From NCBI GenBank assembly GCA_016839385.1, contig JAEOUK010000230.1, positions 1-5,234 of the forward strand: a stretch of DNA of 5,234 nt, written 5' to 3'. Of the stretch, positions 1 through 5,234 are shown piece after piece. A program made the position numbers and the translations under genes. The notes beneath the pieces are model-generated. The model did not search any database, was not told the origin of the DNA, and saw only the letters and a program-made list of their open reading frames with translations. Origin of the DNA: Promethearchaeota archaeon (GTDB lineage: Archaea; Asgardarchaeota; Lokiarchaeia; Sigynarchaeales; MK-D1). How positions within the stretch are numbered: position 1 is the first letter of the stretch; the number at the start of each line of letters is the position of its first letter.

Positions 1-58
1 AGTTGAAGAAAGTAAAGAAAAAGTAATTAAAATGCTCTTAGAATATGGATATATCTAA
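1..58 (+). CDS. C-terminal tail of an unidentified gene (partial, cut by window edge)
   Basis: Reading from base 2, one frame is open for 18 codons to a TAA at 56-58 and gives VEESKEKVIKMLLEYGYI. The other two forward frames are closed early (TGA at 4-6, TAA at 27-29). The residue mix, a charged amphipathic helix ending in an aromatic/aliphatic tail, is typical of a real protein C-terminus. It would run convergently with the GH3 gene, with 52 bp between the two stop codons. The tail is too short to assign a family. That it is coding at all is an inference from frame openness and composition. Confidence 0.45.
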   Translation, partial: VEESKEKVIKMLLEYGYI

Positions 59-110
59 ATTTCGTCATAAAATAGTTGTTTAAATTAGGAAAAATTTGTA
101 GAAATGAAAG

Positions 111-2174
111 TTATTCAATTTCAAAATTCATCTTCATTAGGGAACGAACATCGTTACATGAACCTACAAAAACTTCATATTTACCATTTTCTATGACCCA
201 AGAATTAGATTCCATTTCATAGTACGCCGTATCTTTCGCTGGAACCGATAAAGTTACTGTTTTCGTTTCATTAGATTCTAAATGGATACGCGCAAAATCT
301 TTTAATTCTCTTACCACTCGATCGACTTTAGACTCGGGATATCCTACATATAGTTGAATTATCTCATCTCCAGGGATTTTTCCATTGTTTGAAACATCCA
401 CCGATATTTTTAATTGTCCATCTTTTTGGATCTTAGGTGTAAAAACACGGAAATTTCCATAACTGAAAGTCGTATAGCTTAATCCGAAACCAAACGGATA
501 TGCAGGTTCCCACCCTTTCTTGTCTGCAAGTCTATATCCATGATAATAATCATATTTAATAGATTCTGTCTTCTTATCAAAAAATGGCAATTGATCAGTA
601 GATTTTGGCACTATGAATGGCAATTTCCCACTAAAATTTACCTCTCCGAATAAAAGGTGAGCTAGTGCATTTCCTCCTTCCATTCCAGGATACCATGCCA
701 TTATTATTCCAGCTACTTTTTCTTTCCATTCTTCTACAATTATCGCACTACTTCCTTCCATAACTACAATTACGTTTTTATTAATTTCAGAAATGAGTTT
801 AATTAATTCCTCATCTTTGGGTTTTAATGTAAGGAGATCTCTGTCTCCTCCCTTACCACCTGTATATTCCCCTTCATCTTTCTCAGTAAAACCCACAACA
901 ATAATTACGATTTCAGCTTCTTTTGCATATGATTTTGCCCGTTCGATATTAGTACCGGATTCATACAGAACACTACTATATCCAAATTTTTGTTGGATAC
1001 CCATTAATGGTGTAATAATGTATGGGGGGTAGACTCTACTACTCCCTAGATCTCCGATATTTTTCCTGTCTGCTAAGGATCCTAATACTGCAATTTTACT
1101 AGTTTTTTTTGCATTTAGTGGTAGAATCCGATCTTTATTTTGAAGTAATACCATACTCTTTAGTGCAGCTTCCTTCGCTAGTTGAATATGTTCTTGGCAT
1201 GCGATCTTTGAACGATTGTATAATTCTGGATCGAATTTCTTAAACAGCTTTAAATTAGTTTTTAGTACCCGCAAAACACTCTCATCGATGCGTTCTTCTG
1301 GAATTTCACCAGTTTCTACCCATTTTTGTATATTTTTTGACTTCATTCTCCAAGAAAAAGGCATTTCAACATCTAAACCAGATTTAATGCCTTTTAATCC
1401 ATCTCGAACCCCGAGCATAAAATCAGTTATAATAAAACCTTGAAAATTCCAATCTTGTTTTAAAATATCAGTTAACAAATGCTTATTTTCTCCACAATAT
1501 TCCCCGTTTACTTTATTATAAGCACTCATAATTGCACCAGCTCCCTCATCTATACACTTTTTAAAATGAGGGAGGTAGATCTCTCTTAAAGTTCTTTCAT
1601 CAACTGACACGTCTACTTTGAATCGTTTGTTCTCCATTGAATTCATAGCGAAGTGTTTTGGGCATGCAATCATACCTTGTGCTTGAATTCCTCGAGTCAA
1701 GGCTGCTCCCATCTCTCCGAGATGGTATGGATCTTCTCCGTAAGTTTCTTGTGCTCTTCCCCATGAGGGATGCCGAAGCAAATTAATACATACTCCCCCA
1801 AAGAAATTTGCCCCGTAAGCTCTTCCTTCAACGCCTATTGCATTCCCTATACGTTCTTCTAATTCAATGTCAAAAGTAGCACCTCTTGCCATCGAAACTG
1901 GAAAACATGTCGAGGATCCTACAACAATACCTCGAGGACCATCGACAAATTTATTCGGAGGTATTTTCAATCTCTTAATCCCTCCAAATGGATAAGGTTT
2001 AGAATTATATCGAATCGCAATTGGCAGTAAACCTTGTAAAATCTTAATATTTCCTTGCATGAATTGCACTTTTTCGCTTAATGATAATTCATGCAAATAT
2101 TTACGAGCTAAATCATCCACTTGTTTTGGATCGGTTCGATCAATACTATATCCAAATTCTTCTTCTAAATTCAT
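111..2174 (-). CDS. Glycoside hydrolase family 3 beta-glycosidase (beta-glucosidase-like), cytoplasmic
   Basis: This 687-residue protein is a complete three-domain GH3 enzyme, expected to release terminal beta-linked sugars from oligosaccharides by a retaining mechanism. The N-terminal (beta/alpha)8 domain covers about residues 20-315, with the substrate-binding DGPRG (D78), the GEDPY signature (146-150), KHFAMN (K173, H174), and the nucleophile Asp251 in GFIITDF. The alpha/beta sandwich domain covers about 335-535 and includes DEGEY...GGDR (433-445), where E434 or E436 is the likely acid/base. The C-terminal fibronectin-III-like domain covers about 595-675 (from ELKDF to ENGKYEVFVG). There is no PA14 insertion. 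The N-terminus begins MNLEEEFGYS and has no signal peptide or membrane segment, so the enzyme probably acts inside the cell on imported beta-glucosides or cello-/xylo-oligosaccharides. The start is supported by a TATA-like box 29 nt upstream and the lack of any Shine-Dalgarno site. Family assignment is secure; the exact sugar (glucose, xylose or other) cannot be read from the sequence. Confidence 0.95.
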   Translation of the reverse strand: MNLEEEFGYSIDRTDPKQVDDLARKYLHELSLSEKVQFMQGNIKILQGLLPIAIRYNSKPYPFGGIKRLKIPPNKFVDGPRGIVVGSSTCFPVSMARGATFDIELEERIGNAIGVEGRAYGANFFGGVCINLLRHPSWGRAQETYGEDPYHLGEMGAALTRGIQAQGMIACPKHFAMNSMENKRFKVDVSVDERTLREIYLPHFKKCIDEGAGAIMSAYNKVNGEYCGENKHLLTDILKQDWNFQGFIITDFMLGVRDGLKGIKSGLDVEMPFSWRMKSKNIQKWVETGEIPEERIDESVLRVLKTNLKLFKKFDPELYNRSKIACQEHIQLAKEAALKSMVLLQNKDRILPLNAKKTSKIAVLGSLADRKNIGDLGSSRVYPPYIITPLMGIQQKFGYSSVLYESGTNIERAKSYAKEAEIVIIVVGFTEKDEGEYTGGKGGDRDLLTLKPKDEELIKLISEINKNVIVVMEGSSAIIVEEWKEKVAGIIMAWYPGMEGGNALAHLLFGEVNFSGKLPFIVPKSTDQLPFFDKKTESIKYDYYHGYRLADKKGWEPAYPFGFGLSYTTFSYGNFRVFTPKIQKDGQLKISVDVSNNGKIPGDEIIQLYVGYPESKVDRVVRELKDFARIHLESNETKTVTLSVPAKDTAYYEMESNSWVIENGKYEVFVGSCNDVRSLMKMNFEIE

Positions 2175-2195
2175 AGAAAAGTATAGGTATGGTCT

Positions 2196-2212
2196 CTATT
2201 ATAGATTTTATT
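2196..2212 (-). promoter_or_regulatory. Archaeal-type promoter (BRE/TATA) of the GH3 gene
   Basis: On the minus strand the sequence reads AATAAAATCTATAATAG. AATAAA lies at -38 to -33 and TATAATA at -29 to -23 relative to the ATG at 2174. The box is centred about 26 nt before the start codon, so transcription should begin at or within a few bases of the ATG (leaderless mRNA). The bases directly before the ATG contain no purine-rich ribosome site. The same AATAAA and T(-29) register occurs before the other two promoter-proximal genes here. Confidence 0.55.
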
Positions 2213-2342
2213 AACAATTCTTAGTTCATTGTGCTGAAATTTCTAATTGCATCTTCTTGGTGAAATAGTATAAAATCGTCTTTTATGCAATAAAATCAAA
2301 TAACTTATTCAAATCAATTTAATTACCTGTGATTCTTTTTTT

Positions 2343-3143
2343 TTATTTAAGTCCCATCATTTTCCGCGCCTCAGATGGAGTAGCGACTTCTCTATCCATT
2401 TCTTTTGAGAGTTTAACCATCCGCTTCACAATCTCTGCATTGTTTTTTGCTGGTTTTCCGGGAGAAATAAAGGGATAATCTTCTGTACCAACACGAACAT
2501 TTCCTCCATTATGAATTGCTAGAGTAGCAATCATGATCTGTTTGTCACTCATTATTGAAACTGTATGCATAACATTATCGGGCATATGTTTCACACGGAA
2601 TAAGTAACTATCTGGGGTAGCTGGACTCCAAGTTCCACCTGGCCAGTCAAAGAATAATGTACATATATGAGGGGGGATTAAAAGCCCTTTATCGATAAGA
2701 TATCGTAAATTCCACCAAGATCCAGTATGCCAAATTTCAAACTCAGGTTCTATCCCATAATCTGCGCATTTTTGTGCATATGCTTCAAATTCCTCTAAAG
2801 TGTGAAGTTGGTTGACATGCATTTGAGTAAAATGTTCATCATGATGATTTAAGATGATAGAAAGCATATCGGGTTGTGATTTGAAATCATTTGGTCGCTG
2901 TTCAATTGGGAAACTCGACATTCCTGCTTGAATAATAATATCACAATTATCTCGAATTCCATTCACTATGTCAAAAGCACGCTCATCTCTCGGTAAATGA
3001 ACATGATAGACCGCCGCACCTGCCTCATAACATTCTACTGCGCATTTCACTAGCTCCTCAACACATTCGGGTTCTGGCCAGTTTTTTAGATCGGGATAGA
3101 TCCATGAGTTAGCTGAAGTTGCAGTTAGAATCATTTTTTCCAT
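2343..3143 (-). CDS. BKACE-family beta-keto acid cleavage enzyme (3-keto-5-aminohexanoate cleavage / DUF849 family)
   Basis: This 266-residue TIM-barrel protein matches the BKACE family, Zn-dependent enzymes that condense a beta-keto acid with acetyl-CoA and cleave it to acetoacetate plus a new acyl-CoA. Visible hallmarks are the N-terminal strand MILTAT, the zinc ligands His47 and His49 in YHVHL, and Glu221 in NVRVGTEDYPF with neighbouring Arg217 and Asp222. Further hallmarks are the WPGG loop (167-170), and the C-terminal ATPSEARKMMGL, a typical family ending. Aligned by memory with the lysine-fermentation enzyme Kce, ungapped over the first 14 residues, Glu14 (which contacts the substrate amino group in Kce) is Trp14 here. 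The Glu of the YESG motif is His139 in WHTG. The substrate is therefore probably not 3-keto-5-aminohexanoate, and the name kce is not justified. The protein is soluble and slightly short for the family but complete. It is divergent from the M24-SDR pair across 115 bp and likely co-regulated with it. The start is fixed by the first Met before the conserved strand and by the promoter spacing. Confidence 0.9.
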   Translation of the reverse strand: MEKMILTATSANSWIYPDLKNWPEPECVEELVKCAVECYEAGAAVYHVHLPRDERAFDIVNGIRDNCDIIIQAGMSSFPIEQRPNDFKSQPDMLSIILNHHDEHFTQMHVNQLHTLEEFEAYAQKCADYGIEPEFEIWHTGSWWNLRYLIDKGLLIPPHICTLFFDWPGGTWSPATPDSYLFRVKHMPDNVMHTVSIMSDKQIMIATLAIHNGGNVRVGTEDYPFISPGKPAKNNAEIVKRMVKLSKEMDREVATPSEARKMMGLK

Positions 3144-3163
3144 AAGGAAAAGTTCTATATCAT

Positions 3164-3181
3164 CTTTTTTAACGATTTATT
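3164..3181 (-). promoter_or_regulatory. Promoter (BRE/TATA) of the BKACE gene
   Basis: On the minus strand the sequence reads AATAAATCGTTAAAAAAG. AATAAA is at -38 to -33 and TTAAAAAA at -29 to -22 relative to the ATG at 3143. The bases just before the ATG (ACTTTTCCTT) hold no Shine-Dalgarno site, so a leaderless transcript is expected. The element matches the opposite-strand M24 promoter at 15 of 18 positions and in exact spacing. The sequence is seen directly; its function is inferred from archaeal TATA placement. Confidence 0.55.
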
Positions 3182-3196
3182 TTCTTAAAAAATGAA

Positions 3197-3206
3197 ATTC
3201 ATGAAT
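3197..3206. promoter_or_regulatory. Perfect 10-bp palindrome, candidate operator of the divergent promoters
   Basis: ATTCATGAAT is its own reverse complement. Its centre (3201.5) is at the midpoint of the 115-bp intergenic region (3201) and of the two TATA-like boxes (3201). It lies upstream of both boxes, about 24 bp from each box edge, which would suit an activator or a repressor acting on both directions. The symmetry does not extend beyond 10 bp. An A/T-rich 10-mer palindrome could arise by chance, so function is an inference from position. Confidence 0.35.
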
Positions 3207-3220
3207 GCGATGTCAGAGTG

Positions 3221-3238
3221 AATAAAAGGTTAAAAATG
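3221..3238 (+). promoter_or_regulatory. Promoter (BRE/TATA) of the M24-SDR operon
   Basis: AATAAAAGGTTAAAAATG places AATAAA at -38 to -33 and TTAAAAAT at -29 to -22 relative to the ATG at 3259. Transcription should start at about the ATG. The preceding bases (GAATTTTCAAAC) hold no ribosome-binding site, consistent with leaderless translation of the first gene. The element mirrors the BKACE promoter on the other strand. Confidence 0.55.
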
Positions 3239-3258
3239 AGTTAAACGAATTTTCAAAC

Positions 3259-4407
3259 ATGAACCAACAGAAACCTATTGGATTTTCTAAAGATCGATGT
3301 AAGAAAATTATGGAGGATTTGGATCTTGATCTTTTAATAGCATCTACCCCTGAGAACGTGTTTTATACAAGTGGACTGCCAACTACTGTGAATGCTCCGA
3401 ATCCTATACTGTATGTGCTAAAAAACCAATATCCTTATTTTGTCTTGATTAATCGGGAAGGAGAGGAGTTTCTTATTCATTGGGATCTTTATCGAAGTGC
3501 AAATATTTTCTCATGGATTCCGGATTGTAAAGGAATTGTTTCTCCAAAAGATGCCTTAAGAACAATTACAAAACAAATAAAAAAATGGAACATCAAAAAA
3601 GATGGAAAAATTGGACTAGAGTCTCTTCTTCCCAGATACGCTGCAGATTACATTTATAGTAAATATCCTGATGCAATAATTGACGCAAAGAGTGGGGATA
3701 AAGCATTCACTGAGTTACGCTTAATTAAAACGGAAGAAGAAGTGCAACGCATTAAAAAATCAACCGAAGTTGCAGAAAAAGCGATAATGGCATGCATTAA
3801 TGCGTCTAAGGAAGGGATCACAGATACTAAGCTTTTACAAATTGCAAGAAAAACAATGGTTAATGCTTCTCAAGATGTATGGGGATGGGATCATCTGACA
3901 ATGAATGTTGGGTATTCTGACCCTGAAGCACCTGGTCAGGGCGTCAAAATGAAAATGGGTGATTTATCAAGATTTGATTTTGGTGCTGTATACAAAGGAT
4001 ATGTTTCCGATGTTAGCCGTCAAATGGTATTAGGAGAAGTTCCAAATGGCGTTCAAGAAGCATACGATCGCATGGTAAAAATGCAAAATTTTGCATTAGA
4101 TAATATTAAAGCGGGGGTGATCGCGAATGATCTTAACCAGAAATCTGTGGAATATTACAAAACCATGGCTCCTGAGGGAATGCATTTTGTAATTGCTCAC
4201 ACAATCGGTTTAGAGACCGAGGAATTGCACATGTTTGGTCCAACCGAAAGTCAAAATCGCCCATTTGAGGAAAATATGGTCTTAGATGTCGAGGTTTGGG
4301 AATATGTCGACAAATGGGGCTTGGTAGGAGTAGAAGATTGTTATCGTGTCACTAAAAACGGTGTTGAACGCCTATCTTCATTGGATAAAGATTTATTCAT
4401 AGTATAG
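3259..4407 (+). CDS. M24-family metallohydrolase (creatinase/prolidase 'pita-bread' fold), atypical active site
   Basis: This 382-residue cytosolic protein has the two-domain layout of Xaa-Pro dipeptidases, Xaa-Pro aminopeptidases and creatinases. A creatinase-type N-terminal domain spans about residues 10-145, including LLIASTPENVFYTSGL at 25-40. The catalytic pita-bread domain spans about 160-378. All five dinuclear-metal ligands are present: Asp240 (FDFGA), Asp251 (VSDVSR), His314 (AHTIG), Glu345 (DVEVW) and Glu359 (GVEDCYRVT). The second histidine, His324, is also present. Several features differ from true prolidases: the first active-site His of the usual PH motif is Gly226 (PGQG), GHGIG is AHTIG, HE.P is HMFGP and EPG is EVW. 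It may therefore hydrolyse a non-peptide C-N bond, as ectoine hydrolase or creatinase do, or catalyse other M24-fold chemistry such as the DMSP lyase DddP. A divergent peptidase is still possible. It is the first gene of an operon, 10 bp before the SDR start, and divergent from the BKACE gene. The fold is certain; the reaction is not. Confidence 0.88.
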   Translation: MNQQKPIGFSKDRCKKIMEDLDLDLLIASTPENVFYTSGLPTTVNAPNPILYVLKNQYPYFVLINREGEEFLIHWDLYRSANIFSWIPDCKGIVSPKDALRTITKQIKKWNIKKDGKIGLESLLPRYAADYIYSKYPDAIIDAKSGDKAFTELRLIKTEEEVQRIKKSTEVAEKAIMACINASKEGITDTKLLQIARKTMVNASQDVWGWDHLTMNVGYSDPEAPGQGVKMKMGDLSRFDFGAVYKGYVSDVSRQMVLGEVPNGVQEAYDRMVKMQNFALDNIKAGVIANDLNQKSVEYYKTMAPEGMHFVIAHTIGLETEELHMFGPTESQNRPFEENMVLDVEVWEYVDKWGLVGVEDCYRVTKNGVERLSSLDKDLFIV

Positions 4408-4411
4408 AGGT
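4406..4411 (+). promoter_or_regulatory. Shine-Dalgarno-like site for the SDR gene
   Basis: AGAGGT overlaps the M24 stop codon (TAG at 4405-4407). It is complementary to the CACCUC-type 3' end of archaeal 16S rRNA. It abuts the ATG at 4412 with no spacer but sits 6 nt before the ATG at 4418, a normal spacing. It therefore favours 4418 as the true start, and it supports translation of the SDR from the M24 transcript. Confidence 0.5.
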
Positions 4412-4417
4412 ATGTAT

Positions 4418-5194
4418 ATGCAACGAGTAAAAGATAAAATTATTGTCCTAACAGGTGCAGCTAGTGGTATCGGTAGAGCTACTGCACTCCTTTTTGCTAA
4501 AGAGGGCGCTATTCAAGTTCTCTCCGATATTGATGATAAAGGTTTAAACGAAACCTCTGAGATGATTGAAGACAAACACAAGACTGATATAATGAAAGTA
4601 GCTGTCCGGAAATCTGAAGAAGTAAAAAAAATGATTGACTTTACAATTGAAAAATACGGTAGAATTGATGTTCTAATTCCTAATGCAGGTGTTGTTCGGG
4701 TGGGTCTTGTCGAAGATTTTCCAGATGAGGATTATGACCTATTAATTGATGTTAACCTAAAGGGTTTATTTTATGCTTGCAAACATGCGATTCCACAATT
4801 CAAGAAACAAAAATATGGATCTATTATAACTCTTGCATCAGTAGCTGCACACATTGGTCAAGAGGTACATGCAAACTATTGTTCAACAAAACATGGTGTA
4901 CTCGGTTTTACAAAAGCTCTTGCATTAGATATGGCACCTTTCAACGTACGAGTAAATTCAGTAAGTCCCGGGGCTACTGATACACCAATGTTGAGAAGTG
5001 ACGTATCCAAACAAGCCAAAGATCGTGGATTAGATTTCGAAACAGTTAAAAAAGAATTTGAAGAACAAGGTGTCCTAACTCGCTGGGCAAGAGCGGAAGA
5101 GATTGCAACTGGAATTTTATTCCTAGCTACTGAAGAATCCTCCTATATGACTGGATCTGACTTGAGAATTGATGGTGGGTGGACAACAAGGTAA
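4418..5194 (+). CDS. Classical short-chain dehydrogenase/reductase (SDR), probably NAD(H)-dependent
   Basis: This 258-residue Rossmann-fold oxidoreductase, numbered from the ATG at 4418, would interconvert an alcohol and a ketone. It shows the dinucleotide motif TGAASGIG (12-19) and an acidic Asp37 at the end of the second strand (VLSDID), which favours NAD(H) over NADP(H). NAG (89-91) follows, with catalytic Asn113 (VNLKG), Ser141 (LASVAA), and Tyr154/Lys158 (YCSTK). It ends with the usual VSPGATDTPM and TGSDLRIDGGW segments. The Asp that normally caps the adenine pocket (in DVT-type motifs) is Ala62 here (AVRKSEEV). The length is normal, with no signal or membrane segment. An upstream in-frame ATG at 4412 would add only Met-Tyr; the Shine-Dalgarno spacing argues for 4418. 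It sits 10 bp after the M24 stop and is surely co-transcribed with it. FabG, hydroxy-acid dehydrogenase and sugar dehydrogenase activities look alike at this level, so the substrate is undetermined. The context next to a BKACE suggests a beta-hydroxy acid. Confidence 0.92.
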   Translation: MQRVKDKIIVLTGAASGIGRATALLFAKEGAIQVLSDIDDKGLNETSEMIEDKHKTDIMKVAVRKSEEVKKMIDFTIEKYGRIDVLIPNAGVVRVGLVEDFPDEDYDLLIDVNLKGLFYACKHAIPQFKKQKYGSIITLASVAAHIGQEVHANYCSTKHGVLGFTKALALDMAPFNVRVNSVSPGATDTPMLRSDVSKQAKDRGLDFETVKKEFEEQGVLTRWARAEEIATGILFLATEESSYMTGSDLRIDGGWTTR

Positions 5195-5234
5195 GAGCTG
5201 TAGTTTAATGTCAGTTGATTTTAAAAAAACATCA

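Noticed and set aside
59..110. Possible terminators in the 52-bp convergent gap
   Set aside because: Only one short T5 run exists on the minus strand (complement of about 91-95) and no distinct T tract on the plus strand. This is too weak to annotate.
793..1443. Open reading frames of 75-79 codons on the plus strand (793-1032 and 1216-1443)
   Set aside because: Both lie entirely antisense to conserved GH3 domain sequence, have low-complexity Ser/Pro/Ile-rich translations, and have no promoter or ribosome site like those of the real genes.
2270..2286. Inverted repeat ATAAAA-TCGTC-TTTTAT in the gap between the BKACE stop and the GH3 promoter
   Set aside because: A six-pair stem made only of A-T pairs is weak and expected by chance in this composition. 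It is not followed by a clear T tract on the minus strand, so I do not call it a terminator.
2336..2344. Run of nine T on the plus strand at the BKACE stop codon
   Set aside because: It would be a U-rich terminator only for a plus-strand transcript, and no plus-strand gene ends here. On the coding strand of BKACE it is an A run, so it is not its terminator.
4777..4980. 67-codon open frame overlapping the SDR on the same strand
   Set aside because: It is a shifted frame inside the conserved SDR core (from the Lys-His region through the active-site Tyr to VSPG), with a Cys/Ser/Thr-rich translation and no family resemblance.
5195..5234. TTTTAAAAAAAC at 5219-5230 as a promoter for a gene beyond the window
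   Set aside because: It resembles a TATA box, but the AATAAA element seen upstream of the other promoters is absent and the downstream gene is not visible. Nothing else is recognisable in these 40 bases.
1..5234. Defence system, CRISPR array, insertion sequence, tRNA or other mobile element
   Set aside because: No spaced direct repeats, transposase or integrase motifs, terminal inverted repeats or tRNA-like cloverleaf sequence were seen. The four complete genes are metabolic enzymes.

Overview
This is an AT-rich window with four complete protein genes, the tail of a fifth, and short gaps. The organism is most likely an archaeon from a metagenome or an uncultured lineage. The main evidence is the promoters: each of the three first-in-transcript genes has no Shine-Dalgarno site and instead has an A/T-rich TATA-like box starting exactly 29 nt before its ATG. 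That places transcription start at or next to the start codon, as in leaderless archaeal mRNAs. The one internal operon gene does have a Shine-Dalgarno-like site. An anaerobic or heterotrophic Asgard, Thermoplasmata-like or Bathyarchaeia-like archaeon would fit, but the sequence does not decide among them.

Layout: 1-58 (+) is the last 18 codons of an unidentified gene. 111-2174 (-) is a cytoplasmic glycoside hydrolase family 3 beta-glycosidase, convergent with that gene. 2175-2342 is a 168-bp gap holding the GH3 promoter. 2343-3143 (-) is a BKACE / 3-keto-5-aminohexanoate-cleavage-family enzyme. 3144-3258 is a 115-bp divergent promoter region. 3259-4407 (+) is an M24 (creatinase/prolidase fold) metallohydrolase. 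4418-5194 (+) is a classical short-chain dehydrogenase. 5195-5234 holds no recognisable gene. No stretch longer than 300 bases lacks a gene, and I see no tRNA, rRNA, CRISPR or insertion sequence.

The most interesting part is 2343-5194. The BKACE gene and the M24-SDR pair diverge from a nearly mirror-symmetric promoter region. The two strands carry 18-nt elements identical at 15 of 18 positions, each at the same distance from its ATG, with a perfect 10-bp palindrome at the midpoint. This suggests co-regulation. Chemically, an SDR can oxidise a beta-hydroxy acid to a beta-keto acid, a BKACE can cleave a beta-keto acid with acetyl-CoA, and an M24-fold enzyme can release such a substrate by C-N hydrolysis. 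The BKACE and M24 proteins both keep their metal ligands but lack residues that define the textbook members, so their substrates are probably not the standard ones. A small catabolic module for an unidentified compound is a reasonable inference, not a demonstrated function.
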